The notes under the pieces are model-generated. The model was not told the origin of the DNA and did no database searches. It saw only the letters and a program-made list of their open reading frames with translations. From Oscillospiraceae bacterium (lineage in GTDB: Bacteria > Bacillota > Clostridia > Oscillospirales > Ruminococcaceae), in contig JAEDJD010000002.1 in the NCBI GenBank assembly GCA_016296505.1, forward strand, positions 1-64,000: a stretch of DNA of 64,000 nucleotides. The letters are read 5' to 3'. The position numbers and the translations under genes were made by a program. Shown here piece after piece: positions 35,616 through 44,221 of this stretch; position 1 is the first letter of the stretch; every line of letters starts with the position of its first letter.

Positions 35616-36242
35616 ATGACGGAACAAGAATGGTACAGTACCCTTGCACAGCGGCACGGAGCAGATTTACAGCAGAAAATTTCATCAGCCTGCGTTGCAG
35701 TCTGCGGACTCGGCGGACTTGGCTCGAATGTTGCAATATCACTTGCAAGGGCAGGTGTGGGAACGCTTCACCTGATCGACTTTGACAAGGTGGATATCTC
35801 AAATCTTCATCGTCAGCAGTATGCAGTTTCACAGCTTGGAATGTACAAGACTGAGGCAATGAAGCAGACGCTTTTGGAGATAGCACCTTACTGCAATGTC
35901 AAAACGCATTCAGTAAAGCTCGCAGAGGATAATTTATCGCTGCTTGCAGATTGTGATATTGTATGCGAATGCTTTGATCATGCAGAGTGCAAGGCGATGC
36001 TTGTAAATGGGATTTCAGAGAATGCGCCTGAAAAATACATCGTTGCGGCTTCGGGAATGTCGGGTCTGCATTCGGGCAACACGATAATTACAAAAAAGCT
36101 TGGCAAAAAACTGTATATCTGCGGCGACGGAATCAGTGATATTTCAGATGACGGCACGCTTTTTGCGCCGCGCGTCATGCTCTGTGCCGCGCATCAGGCG
36201 AACACAATTTTGCGAATGATCGCAGGCGAACTTGAAGTATAG
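35616..36242 (+). CDS. thiF: ThiS adenylyltransferase
   Basis: 208-residue E1-like enzyme of the short Clostridial ThiF type. Rossmann nucleotide loop VAVCGLGGLGSNVA, LIDFDKVDISNLHRQQ (adenylylation Asp and Arg) and the HAECKAML helix are present. The CxxC zinc pair of MoeB/E. coli ThiF is missing, as in short members. It activates ThiS for sulfur transfer. ATG 35616 is close to the thiS stop; GGAGGC overlaps the end of thiS. Confidence 0.93.
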   Translation: MTEQEWYSTLAQRHGADLQQKISSACVAVCGLGGLGSNVAISLARAGVGTLHLIDFDKVDISNLHRQQYAVSQLGMYKTEAMKQTLLEIAPYCNVKTHSVKLAEDNLSLLADCDIVCECFDHAECKAMLVNGISENAPEKYIVAASGMSGLHSGNTIITKKLGKKLYICGDGISDISDDGTLFAPRVMLCAAHQANTILRMIAGELEV

Positions 36243-36254
36243 AAAGGTATTTTT

Positions 36255-37022
36255 ATGGAAGATAAATTGATTTTAGGCGGACACGAATTCAACTCACGCT
36301 TTATTCTCGGTTCGGGAAAGTATTCCCTGAATCTCATTGAAGCGGCTGTGCGTGACGCAGGCGCGGAGATTATCACGCTTGCTGTCCGCCGTGCAAATAC
36401 AAAAGAACAGGAAAATATCCTTGACTACATACCAAAGGGAGTTACATTACTTCCTAACACATCGGGGGCAAGAACAGCGGAGGAGGCTGTGCGTATCGCA
36501 AGACTCGCAAGAGAAATCGGCTGCGGTAATTTTGTAAAGATTGAAATTATGCGTGATACGAAATATCTGCTCCCCGACAACAATGAAACAATAAAAGCGA
36601 CGGAAATTCTTGCAAAAGAGGGCTTTGTTGTACTGCCGTATATGTACCCTGATTTGTATGCTGCACGAGATCTGGTCAACGCAGGTGCGGCAGCTGTCAT
36701 GCCGCTTGCCGCACCGATCGGCTCAAACAAAGGACTCGCAACAAAAGATTTTATTCAGATACTTGTGGACGAAATCGACCTGCCCGTTATCGTTGACGCA
36801 GGTATCGGCAGACCCTCGCAGGCTTGCGAAGCGATGGAAATGGGTGCGGCGGCAATTATGGCAAATACTTCCCTTGCAACCGCAGGCGATTTACCGCTTA
36901 TGGCTTCTGCTTTTAAAAATGCGATTGAAGCAGGACGAAAGGCATATCTTTCGGGTCTTGGACGAGTGTTGACAAGAGGGGCTTCTGCTTCCGACCCATT
37001 AACAGGTTTTCTAAGAGATTGA
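36255..37022 (+). CDS. thiG: Thiazole synthase
   Basis: 255-residue (beta/alpha)8 enzyme that forms the thiazole ring from DXP, dehydroglycine and ThiS thiocarboxylate. Blocks: [55 protein letters not shown] and [36 protein letters not shown] lies ahead of the ATG. Central gene of the S-F-G-H thiazole module. Confidence 0.97.
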   Translation: MEDKLILGGHEFNSRFILGSGKYSLNLIEAAVRDAGAEIITLAVRRANTKEQENILDYIPKGVTLLPNTSGARTAEEAVRIARLAREIGCGNFVKIEIMRDTKYLLPDNNETIKATEILAKEGFVVLPYMYPDLYAARDLVNAGAAAVMPLAAPIGSNKGLATKDFIQILVDEIDLPVIVDAGIGRPSQACEAMEMGAAAIMANTSLATAGDLPLMASAFKNAIEAGRKAYLSGLGRVLTRGASASDPLTGFLRD

Positions 37023-37030
37023 GGTACATA

Positions 37031-38284
37031 ATGGACAATAGATTTTTTGTAGACGGTGCGCATCTTTCCCCTGCCGCCCTTGAAAAGAAACATAAGCTTG
37101 AAACTGACCCTGCAAGCCGTACAAATCATATGGAATATATGGAGGGAATGGAGCAGATTCAGTCTGATATTATGGGCAAGGTGCTATCTGAAATGAACAG
37201 CTACGATTGCTCAAAATATACCGCAAAGGACGTAAAGGCGGCACTTGAACACGAAACCTGCACAATCGATGATTTCAAGGCGCTTTTATCACCTGCCGCA
37301 GAGCCGTTTCTCGAACAGATGGCAGAGCGTGCAAGGTTTGAAACATCAAAGCATTTCGGCAATACCGTGTATCTGTTCACACCGCTTTATATTGCGAATT
37401 ACTGCGAGAATTACTGCGTTTACTGCGGCTTCAACTGCTATAACAATATCAGTCGTATGAAGCTCAGCATGGAGCAGATTGCGCGTGAAATGCAGATTAT
37501 TCATGATAGCGGAATGGAAGAAATTCTCATTCTTACAGGCGAAAGCAGGGCACAGAGCAATGTTGAATATATCGGCGAAGCCTGCAAGCTTGCACGAAAA
37601 TATTTCCGTATGGTGGGTCTTGAAATATATCCCGTAAATGTGGATGAATACAAGTATCTCCACAAATGCGGTGCGGATTATGTAACGGTATTTCAGGAAA
37701 CCTATGACCGCTGCCGCTATTCCGAGTTGCACTTGCTCGGACATAAGCGCGTTTATCCTTATCGCTTTGATGCACAGGAGCGTGCGCTGATGGGCGGTAT
37801 GAGAGGTGTCGCATTCTCGGCGCTTTTAGGCTTGTCCGACTTCCGCAAGGACGCGCTTGCAAGTGCATTGCACGTTTATTTTCTGCAAAGGAAATATCCT
37901 CATGCTGAAATGTCGCTTTCCTGTCCGAGATTGCGCCCAATCATCAACAACGATAAAATCAATCCGCTTGACGTCCATGAAACACAGCTTTGTCAGATTA
38001 TCTGCGCGTACAGGATTTTTCTGCCGTTTGTGGGGATTACTGTTTCTTCAAGAGAAAGCGAAAGCTTCCGCAACGGCATTGTAAAGATCGCCGCGACAAA
38101 GGTTTCCGCTGGCGTATCTACCGGAATCGGAGACCATGAGAGTAAGTATAACGGCAAGAAATCAAACGAAAATGAGGGCGATGAACAATTTGAAATAAAC
38201 GACTCTCGCTCCCTTGATGTAATGTATAAGGATATTGCCGCCGAGGGCTTACAGCCTGTGCTCAATGATTATATCTATATGTGA
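37031..38284 (+). CDS. thiH: 2-iminoacetate synthase (radical SAM)
   Basis: 417-residue radical SAM enzyme that cleaves tyrosine to give dehydroglycine for ThiG. The cluster motif is C-E-N-Y-C-V-Y-C (CxxxCxxC), followed by GFNCYNNISRMKLS; EILILTGESR and YVTVFQETYD are family marks. This anaerobic pathway replaces the oxygen-dependent ThiO route. ATG 37031 follows GAGGT 5 bases away, overlapping the thiG stop region. Confidence 0.96.
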   Translation: MDNRFFVDGAHLSPAALEKKHKLETDPASRTNHMEYMEGMEQIQSDIMGKVLSEMNSYDCSKYTAKDVKAALEHETCTIDDFKALLSPAAEPFLEQMAERARFETSKHFGNTVYLFTPLYIANYCENYCVYCGFNCYNNISRMKLSMEQIAREMQIIHDSGMEEILILTGESRAQSNVEYIGEACKLARKYFRMVGLEIYPVNVDEYKYLHKCGADYVTVFQETYDRCRYSELHLLGHKRVYPYRFDAQERALMGGMRGVAFSALLGLSDFRKDALASALHVYFLQRKYPHAEMSLSCPRLRPIINNDKINPLDVHETQLCQIICAYRIFLPFVGITVSSRESESFRNGIVKIAATKVSAGVSTGIGDHESKYNGKKSNENEGDEQFEINDSRSLDVMYKDIAAEGLQPVLNDYIYM

Positions 38285-38291
38285 GGTGCCT

Positions 38292-38921
38292 ATGAAACAA
38301 CTTGACACAACAATGTATTTTATTACCGACAGCACAAATTACAGCGAGGATGAATTTCTCTATCGTGTTGAGGAAGCCTGCAAGGGCTGTATAACGCTGA
38401 TTCAGCTTCGTGAAAAGGACAGAACGACAAGAGAATATCTTGCCCTTGCTGAAAAGGTACACGAAATCACAATGCGTTATGATATTCCTCTCATCATTGA
38501 TGATAGACTTGATGTGGCACTTGCTGTAAATGCGGAGGGCGTTCATGTCGGACAATCGGATATGCCTGTAAAAATCGCAAGAAAGCTGATGGGTGATGAT
38601 AAGATCATCGGAGCGACCGCAAAGACCGTGCCGCAGGCGATTGAAGCATATGAACAGGGTGCGGATTATCTTGGCGTTGGCGCAATCTATCCCACCACTA
38701 CAAAGGTGAAAACGGTGCTGACATCCGTTGACACGCTGAAAGAAATCGTAAAAGCTGTACCGATTAAAGTCAATGCAATAGGTGGTCTAAACAAGAACAA
38801 TATTCACGTTCTCAGAGGCAGCGGAATTGACGGTATATGCGCAGTTTCGGCAATTATGAAGGCTGATAATCCGTGCATTGCGGCAAAAGAACTGAGGGTG
38901 GCTTTCAATGAATTGCAATAA
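38292..38921 (+). CDS. thiE: Thiamine-phosphate synthase
   Basis: 209-residue TIM barrel that joins HMP-PP and thiazole phosphate. Blocks: MYFITDS, LIQLREKDRTTREYLALA, LIIDDRLDVALAVNAEGVHVGQSDMP, YLGVGAIYPTTTK, VNAIGGLNKNN. ATG 38292 sits 7 bases after the thiH stop with GAGGTG between. Overlaps thiD by 14 bases. Confidence 0.96.
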   Translation: MKQLDTTMYFITDSTNYSEDEFLYRVEEACKGCITLIQLREKDRTTREYLALAEKVHEITMRYDIPLIIDDRLDVALAVNAEGVHVGQSDMPVKIARKLMGDDKIIGATAKTVPQAIEAYEQGADYLGVGAIYPTTTKVKTVLTSVDTLKEIVKAVPIKVNAIGGLNKNNIHVLRGSGIDGICAVSAIMKADNPCIAAKELRVAFNELQ

Positions 38922-39723
38922 AATGAAAACCGCCCTTACAATCGCAGGCAGCGATTCAAGCGGCGGCGCAGGGATTCAGGCTGATTTAAAAACAATGCTT
39001 GCAAACGGCGTTTACGGAATGAGCGCAATTACCGCACTTACGGCGCAGAATACTATGGGCGTTTTTGCAATTTCCGAGGTCACACCTGATTTTTTAGAAC
39101 AGCAGATAGACGCTGTGTTTACGGATATTTTTCCCGACGCAGTCAAAACGGGAATGGTTGCAAATGCACAGCTGATTGAAGTAATTGCGGAAAGACTGAC
39201 ATTTTATCAAGCGAAAAATATCGCGGTTGACCCTGTAATGATTGCTACAAGCGGAGCAAGGCTGATTTCAGAAGAAGCGATAGCTGTTCTGAAAGAGATA
39301 CTGTTACCCATAGCAACAGTTATCACGCCCAATATTCCCGAAGCCGAGGTGCTGTCGGGGATGGGAATATCCGATAGAACAGATATGGAAAAAGCCGCAG
39401 GACGTATCAACGAAACCTACGGCTGTGCGGTATTGCTCAAAGGCGGTCACAGTATCCGTAACGCCGACGATTTGCTTTATGAAAATGGAAAAATAACGTG
39501 GTTTGAGGGTAATCGTATCAATAATCCGAACACGCACGGCACAGGCTGTACGCTGTCAAGTGCAATTGCTTCCAATCTTGCAAAAGGTTATGATTTAAAG
39601 CAGTCGGTAAGGCTTGCCAAAGAGTATATTTCGGGCGCGCTGTCGGCTATGCTGGATCTCGGAAAAGGAAGCGGCCCGATGCATCATGGATATTTATTTC
39701 AAAACAGACGCCAAATTGTCTAA
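38908..39723 (+). CDS. thiD: Hydroxymethylpyrimidine/phosphomethylpyrimidine kinase
   Basis: 271-residue ribokinase-fold enzyme making HMP-PP. N-terminal TALTIAGSDSSGGAGIQADLKT, VDPVMIATSGARLI, TPNIPEAEVLSG, ALLKGGH-type segment (AVLLKGGH) and the C-terminal anion hole NTHGTGCTLSSAIASNLA with catalytic Asp-equivalent region. ATG 38908, inside the end of thiE, has GAGGGTGG upstream; ATG 38923 is the alternative. Last gene of the operon. No clear terminator follows. Confidence 0.96.
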   Translation: MNCNKMKTALTIAGSDSSGGAGIQADLKTMLANGVYGMSAITALTAQNTMGVFAISEVTPDFLEQQIDAVFTDIFPDAVKTGMVANAQLIEVIAERLTFYQAKNIAVDPVMIATSGARLISEEAIAVLKEILLPIATVITPNIPEAEVLSGMGISDRTDMEKAAGRINETYGCAVLLKGGHSIRNADDLLYENGKITWFEGNRINNPNTHGTGCTLSSAIASNLAKGYDLKQSVRLAKEYISGALSAMLDLGKGSGPMHHGYLFQNRRQIV

Positions 39724-39815
39724 GTTTTTTCATGCTCTGCGTCGGAGTGCTTCCATATTGTTATGATACGAAACTGCAAAGCTTTTGATTCGTTTCTAAA
39801 TATTCGTCTTACCTA

Positions 39816-39844
39816 TTGAATTTTTCATTCAAATATGATATAAT
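39816..39844 (+). promoter_or_regulatory. Promoter of the carboxypeptidase-regulatory-like lipoprotein gene
   Basis: TTGAAT (39816-39821), 17-base spacer, TATAAT (39839-39844), about 30 bases before the ATG. Confidence 0.65.
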
Positions 39845-39876
39845 TCAGTAAAATGATGAATGACAGGAGGATTCTT

Positions 39877-40866
39877 ATGCAGAATCGTTCAACCGCACTG
39901 CAATGTGCAATATTGCTGCTGACATCCAGCGCCGGCATGATGCTGCCATCCTGCGGTACCGAGACCGTATCCGCAGACTCTGAAGCGCTCGATCCGGCAA
40001 AATGCGGCACGTTCATTGGTGTTGTTCAGAAGCAATTGAACGGTGATATTATCTCCGGCGTGGAGGTCACCGCGGAAAATATCAAAACGGAGCAAACCTA
40101 CTCCACCAGAACAAATCTGAATGGGAAATATGAGCTGATGGTTCCGGCAGGCACCTATACGCTGCGCTACATCGCAAATGGCTACTACGGTATGAGTACA
40201 GATGAATATAAATTGAAAAAAGGCGAGTCTTTGGAACCTGATGACCCGATTCAGCTCATTAAAATCGGAGATAATCCGAACGCGGATGAGAATGTCGGTC
40301 CAGTCATCGAAGAATCTTCTTCTGAAATCGTTTCTGAGCCGCCTGCCGCATCCGTTGCGCCGCCCGATCCATCCATTGTGTACGATGACTACGGCGACGC
40401 TTACAGCGCTTATATCAACAATATTTTTTCAAATTTAGAGTACCGTGGCTTTGACGGCAATAAAACCGCCGGTTACGCGAATATGATAGATTATGTCAGA
40501 TATGACATGAATCGTGATGGCGTGGATGAACTGATCGTCAACAGTGGTTCCAGTGAAGCAGATCGCGTCATCAGTTTTTATACGATTCGTGACAATACCG
40601 TTCAGCTCATCGGCTACAATTTCAGCGGATTTCATGTAATAAACTATGTATCCGATCAGGACAGCGGACAATTTGCGACGGAATGGGCACATCAAGGTTA
40701 TGGCGGCGCAACATGGTATCTCTATAACGGCGAGTCGGTACAGGTCACAAAAGAAAGTGGACCAACTGCATATTCTGATACAGAAACGCCGCATTTTATT
40801 GAACACTGTACACCGCTAAACGTAAAATCCGGACGTCTCCAAGACTCTGAATGGGTATTTGATTGA
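39877..40866 (+). CDS. Lipoprotein with CarboxypepD_reg-like beta domain
   Basis: 329 residues, overall function unknown. A signal sequence ends in MLPSC, a lipobox-like site. Residues about 45-105 form a carboxypeptidase-regulatory/Ig-like beta sandwich (GVVQKQLNGDIISGVEVTAEN...TRTNLNGKYELMVPAGTYTLRYIANGYYG). A Ser/Glu/Pro-rich linker follows. The C-terminal domain contains a calcium-loop-like YDMNRDGVDELIV, reminiscent of FG-GAP/EF-hand-like repeats in secreted Clostridial proteins. ATG 39877 follows AGGAGG; the in-frame ATG 39853 precedes it without a site. Monocistronic. Confidence 0.7.
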   Translation: MQNRSTALQCAILLLTSSAGMMLPSCGTETVSADSEALDPAKCGTFIGVVQKQLNGDIISGVEVTAENIKTEQTYSTRTNLNGKYELMVPAGTYTLRYIANGYYGMSTDEYKLKKGESLEPDDPIQLIKIGDNPNADENVGPVIEESSSEIVSEPPAASVAPPDPSIVYDDYGDAYSAYINNIFSNLEYRGFDGNKTAGYANMIDYVRYDMNRDGVDELIVNSGSSEADRVISFYTIRDNTVQLIGYNFSGFHVINYVSDQDSGQFATEWAHQGYGGATWYLYNGESVQVTKESGPTAYSDTETPHFIEHCTPLNVKSGRLQDSEWVFD

Positions 40867-40891
40867 CTCTATACTTTTGATTTCATAAGTA

Positions 40892-40927
40892 AACCGCGGA
40901 ATGAAATTTATCTTTCATTCCGCGGTT
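40892..40927. terminator. Strong symmetrical hairpin between convergent genes
   Basis: Perfect 15-bp stem AACCGCGGAATGAAA / TTTCATTCCGCGGTT with a 6-base loop. T-tracts are weak on both sides. It lies between the lipoprotein gene and the convergent Cache-GGDEF gene and likely acts for both. Confidence 0.65.
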
Positions 40928-40943
40928 CATTTATATTCGCAGT

Positions 40944-42503
40944 TTATAATTGCTGATCAAGGTCAATAAACTGAACCTGTTCAAATACAGTCTCACCGCT
41001 ACGATTCGTGATATCTTTCAGTACAGAAATCACAGAAGTATCAATACCGGATGTTTTCTTCGCGACTGCAATCTTGATCCCAGGCGTAACATTACCCGAT
41101 GGCGTCTCTACCGTTGAGAGCAGAATTGCGTGTGCCGTATTGACCATATTGATAATGGAATTGTATCCTTCTGGCGAATTCTCAGACGGAATCACAACAA
41201 TAAATTCATCCGAACCGGTACGATATACCGTACCATCCTGAAATACCTTACGCAATGCCTCAACAGACGTGAGCAGCACCTGATCGCCGGCGTCATTTCC
41301 GTATTTACTGTTGATCTGACTGAATTCTGCGATATTCACAAATACAAAATAGAAGCACTGGTTATCCGATGGAACAAAATTCGACGCGTCCACAGAGAAC
41401 GATACTCGATTGCTTGCGTCTGTCAGAATATCCTTGAACATTGCCGTTGTCAGAGACTCTTTGGTTTTCTCGGTTTTCACAATCTGAGAACTCAGCTTGC
41501 TGTTAATTGTTTCCTGACGCTTGTTAAGCAGACGGAATACGACCCAGAGACCGCAAATCAAAGCGCCAAATATCGCCAAGAATACGATCATACTGTTACT
41601 CAGGCTATAGACCTCGCTCTTTCGGTCGCTGATGAACAAAAACCAGTTATGATCTTCCAGATAATACCAGTTACAAAGATACTTTTTGCCGTCTTCCTCA
41701 TCGCGATACTCAAATCGACCCTCGGTAGGCGCTTCGCCCTTATTCAGCGAAATGTATTCGCGTGCACGCAGGGTCAGTTCCAGCATTTCTGGAATACCAT
41801 GCTCTCTGTCGAACATATCCATATTAGAATGAATCGCATAGCGATCAGTCTCTGCATTTACAATACTGTAAACGGAATTTTCCAGACTTTCCACCACAAC
41901 GCTGCTCAGATCACGGTTCAAACCTTCCGTAAAGATACCGAGACCAACCAGACCAATCGGCTTATGATTTTCATCATAGACCGCTTTATACATGGAAATA
42001 ATCTGTTTTCCGGTTGCCGGTGAAACGATAATACCAGTATTATAAACGCCTCTGCCCGCTTTAGTCATGGCGTCATGAAGCTGATCCTGTGCAGTCTGAT
42101 CGGGTATGGTAACCATTCCACGTACAAGCGGATTGGTATGCGCACGAACCGTGGTATCCCATGAACTGATATAAATACCCTCCAAAAACGGAATATCTTT
42201 TGAAAATTCTTCCGTATAATACTGCGCACTTTCAATAAATTCTTCGTTCGTTGGATTCTTCAAAATATCAGTTACCTGCTTTGCGTGACTGAATGCAACC
42301 AATGTCTTTTCAGCGTTCTCTACATAGTTGTTAATGATAATGGCACGCTCATCATTCAATGCAGCCATATGCGCACGCGCATTCTGTCTGGTTCTGGTAG
42401 AGATAAACAGTGTTACAATCAGCAGAAGCACAAGCATCACTACAAGCTGAATCAGCAATATTCGATTGACCGCTGAACTCTGTTTTTTATTTTTATTCGC
42501 CAT
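40944..42503 (-). CDS. Cache-domain membrane sensor with degenerate GGDEF domain
   Basis: 519 residues. Membrane segment 1 (about 15-37), an outside double-Cache sensor domain (about 40-300, with IPFLEGIYISSWDTTVRAHTNP and GVYNTGIIVSPATGKQIISMYKAV), membrane segment 2 (about 305-330), then a cytoplasmic GGDEF-fold domain. The signature reads T429-G-S-D-E-F434: the second Gly of GGDEF is Ser and the usual Arg-x-Gly-Gly context is altered, so diguanylate cyclase activity is doubtful. It probably signals through GTP binding or protein contact. It lies 38 bases downstream of the deaminase-fold gene, in one operon driven from 43249-43277. Confidence 0.85.
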   Translation of the reverse strand: MANKNKKQSSAVNRILLIQLVVMLVLLLIVTLFISTRTRQNARAHMAALNDERAIIINNYVENAEKTLVAFSHAKQVTDILKNPTNEEFIESAQYYTEEFSKDIPFLEGIYISSWDTTVRAHTNPLVRGMVTIPDQTAQDQLHDAMTKAGRGVYNTGIIVSPATGKQIISMYKAVYDENHKPIGLVGLGIFTEGLNRDLSSVVVESLENSVYSIVNAETDRYAIHSNMDMFDREHGIPEMLELTLRAREYISLNKGEAPTEGRFEYRDEEDGKKYLCNWYYLEDHNWFLFISDRKSEVYSLSNSMIVFLAIFGALICGLWVVFRLLNKRQETINSKLSSQIVKTEKTKESLTTAMFKDILTDASNRVSFSVDASNFVPSDNQCFYFVFVNIAEFSQINSKYGNDAGDQVLLTSVEALRKVFQDGTVYRTGSDEFIVVIPSENSPEGYNSIINMVNTAHAILLSTVETPSGNVTPGIKIAVAKKTSGIDTSVISVLKDITNRSGETVFEQVQFIDLDQQL

Positions 42504-42541
42504 AATCCTAAATCCTTTCCTCTCAAATCATCACAAATACA

Positions 42542-43138
42542 TTATTTTTTTCGGAAGAATCCGAACCGTCTTTTCTTATCGCCATCTTCCGTTTCTGTAA
42601 TCTGATCCTCCTCGTCATCAACAATATGTAATAAGCTGTTGACACGGTCTTTGATCAAACTGGCGTCGTTTCGCACCTCGGTCGGAAGCGAAACCGAAAC
42701 AGACGCTACGCGCTGAATGCCAAAATTCGGCAGTGTAGTACGCACTGCCTGCGCTCTGAGCTGATCGCTGAATTCAGCAAGTGGAACTGCTCGATCCTGC
42801 ATCATGATTTCGCAGTAGATATTGTCCGTATGTAATGAAAGAATCTGCCTCATACAATCAAAGCATGGCAGAAGCGGCATTCCGTTGACAATCGAAATCA
42901 AGAGCATCGAATCTATCACAGATTCTCCCATGATCTGCATATTCCGAATCGCTTCGAGTTCAGCATGGACATTCTGAAGCATACCGCCCTGATTCACAAA
43001 ATGACTGAAACCTGTAAACAATCTCCCCGAAGAAGAACACAGTACGCATACTGTGTCATCCGGCATGATTCGTTCTCCACTCATCATACGCTGCTTTGCT
43101 ATTTCAGTAGCACGCTGAATAATAGCTTCATAATTCAA
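42542..43138 (-). CDS. Cytidine-deaminase-fold protein with intact zinc motifs
   Basis: 198 residues. The core (about 20-110) shows the deaminase signatures: His-Ala-Glu in NVHAELEAI and Pro-Cys-x-x-Cys in LLPCFDCMRQI, preceded by a GRLFTGFSHFVNQGG strand. Zinc ligands and proton-shuttle Glu are present, so enzymatic activity is possible. The C-terminal about 80 residues are an unrelated extension ending in the basic tail KKRRFGFFRKK. A TTG start at 43138 is inferred because AAAGGTGG is 8 bases upstream; the alternative GTG at 43150 overlaps that site. Ordinary Cdd is about 130 residues, so this is a divergent family. It is co-transcribed with a Cache-GGDEF sensor. Confidence 0.75.
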   Translation of the reverse strand: MNYEAIIQRATEIAKQRMMSGERIMPDDTVCVLCSSSGRLFTGFSHFVNQGGMLQNVHAELEAIRNMQIMGESVIDSMLLISIVNGMPLLPCFDCMRQILSLHTDNIYCEIMMQDRAVPLAEFSDQLRAQAVRTTLPNFGIQRVASVSVSLPTEVRNDASLIKDRVNSLLHIVDDEEDQITETEDGDKKRRFGFFRKK

Positions 43139-43248
43139 TTGATTAACCACCTTTCGCGTTTATGGCATAGAACTTGTATGAAATATAACGTAGAAATTGT
43201 ATTAAATAAAACGTAGAAAATATGTATCGCTTTGCCGTTTATTTTATA

Positions 43249-43277
43249 ATTATACCACAAATCCCACTTCATGTCAA
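43249..43277 (-). promoter_or_regulatory. Promoter of the deaminase-fold/Cache-GGDEF operon
   Basis: Minus strand TTGACA (43277-43272), 17-base spacer, TATAAT (43254-43249). Full consensus. Confidence 0.85.
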
Positions 43278-43465
43278 CCTATTTCTCAAATGTTGAGAAA
43301 AATATTTCAGTATACTTGATGGTAAATAAATTTCTTGAATCCAATTTCATTATAATTAGCAATTATTTTTTAGTAATTATAAAATTGCAGAAAAATAAAT
43401 CACAAATGATAATTGTAAACATTTTCTAAACAGTATATTTTCATCAGAAAAAGTGAAAATACCCC

Positions 43466-43494
43466 TTGCTTTTTTTGAGAAAATATGATATAAT
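43466..43494 (+). promoter_or_regulatory. Promoter of the 175-residue membrane protein gene
   Basis: TTGCTT (43466-43471), 17-base spacer, TATAAT (43489-43494). Confidence 0.65.
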
Positions 43495-43586
43495 ATACAG
43501 TATACTAGGTGTATAATGAAACTCATAATAATTCAATTCATGAATACGCCGAATTGTCAAATCAAAGAGGGTAAGGGGTGCTTTGT

Positions 43587-44114
43587 ATGACCTATATGCT
43601 GAATGATATTGATGAGGCTATCGACAGAAAGTTTCTTGTAACAAAAAAGTTGGATAGTCAGGTAGAGCCTGGTACCATTGTCCATATCATGGATGCACAC
43701 AGCAACAAGGACGGCTCTATCAATGTGTATTATCGCATCACATATACAAAAAAGGAATATACTGTGAAATTTGATAATATCAAGCAGTTTTGTAAGTGGG
43801 CGCGACCGGATAATTTTATTGCGCGACACTATGAAAACTTTAATATCAAGGAAATCCAACGTTATGTCAAGATTAAGGACAGAACCTTTGCGTCTTTCTG
43901 CTTGCCGCTGATTCTCATTGCCTTGATCGCCGTATGGGTATTCTGCATTATAATTCTCGGAGTCGGAATGCCTTCCATCGTCGCTGGATTGGTTCTTTCC
44001 GCACTTTCCGCCGTTGCTATCACCATGGCATATCGCAATAATAGACAAAAAGAATTGATTCGATTCTATCGAAAAGTAAGTTCCAACGCCAACTGGGGTG
44101 TTAATTTCAAATAA
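43587..44114 (+). CDS. Small membrane protein of unknown function
   Basis: 175 residues, family not recognised. The N-terminal about 100 residues are soluble and mixed alpha/beta (VEPGTIVHIMDAHSNKDGSINVYYRITYTKKEYTVKFDNIKQFCKWARPDNF). Two adjacent membrane helices follow (about 107-130 FASFCLPLILIALIAVWVFCIIILG and 132-150), then a basic tail. ATG 43587 is preceded by AAGGGG at good spacing. It stands alone, with its own promoter and terminator, in the middle of the signalling block, facing the leftward operons. Confidence 0.7.
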   Translation: MTYMLNDIDEAIDRKFLVTKKLDSQVEPGTIVHIMDAHSNKDGSINVYYRITYTKKEYTVKFDNIKQFCKWARPDNFIARHYENFNIKEIQRYVKIKDRTFASFCLPLILIALIAVWVFCIIILGVGMPSIVAGLVLSALSAVAITMAYRNNRQKELIRFYRKVSSNANWGVNFK

Positions 44115-44124
44115 CTACACAAAG

Positions 44125-44160
44125 AAAATGGACTGTGCAATACTGTACGGTCCATTTTGT
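44125..44160 (+). terminator. Terminator of the small membrane protein gene
   Basis: 9-bp stem AAAATGGAC / GTCCATTTT around a partly paired 16-base interior, followed by TTTTGTTG. Confidence 0.6.
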
Positions 44161-44181
44161 TGCGTGTTCAATTATTGGCAT

Positions 44182-44220
44182 AAAAAATCCTTCTCCGTAC
44201 AAAACGAAGAAGGATTTTAT
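44182..44220 (-). terminator. Terminator of the TerY-P-like operon
   Basis: 8-bp stem ATCCTTCT / AGAAGGAT (44187-44215); read leftward it is followed by TTTTTTA. It begins 7 bases after the last stop codon of the operon and is also T-rich on the plus side. Confidence 0.75.
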
Positions 44221-44221
44221 T

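Larger units (their letters stand above)
43139..43586. other. AT-rich divergent intergenic region
   Basis: No gene seen. It carries consensus promoters in both directions (43249-43277 leftward, 43466-43494 rightward) separated by about 190 bases of very AT-rich sequence. Confidence 0.6.
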
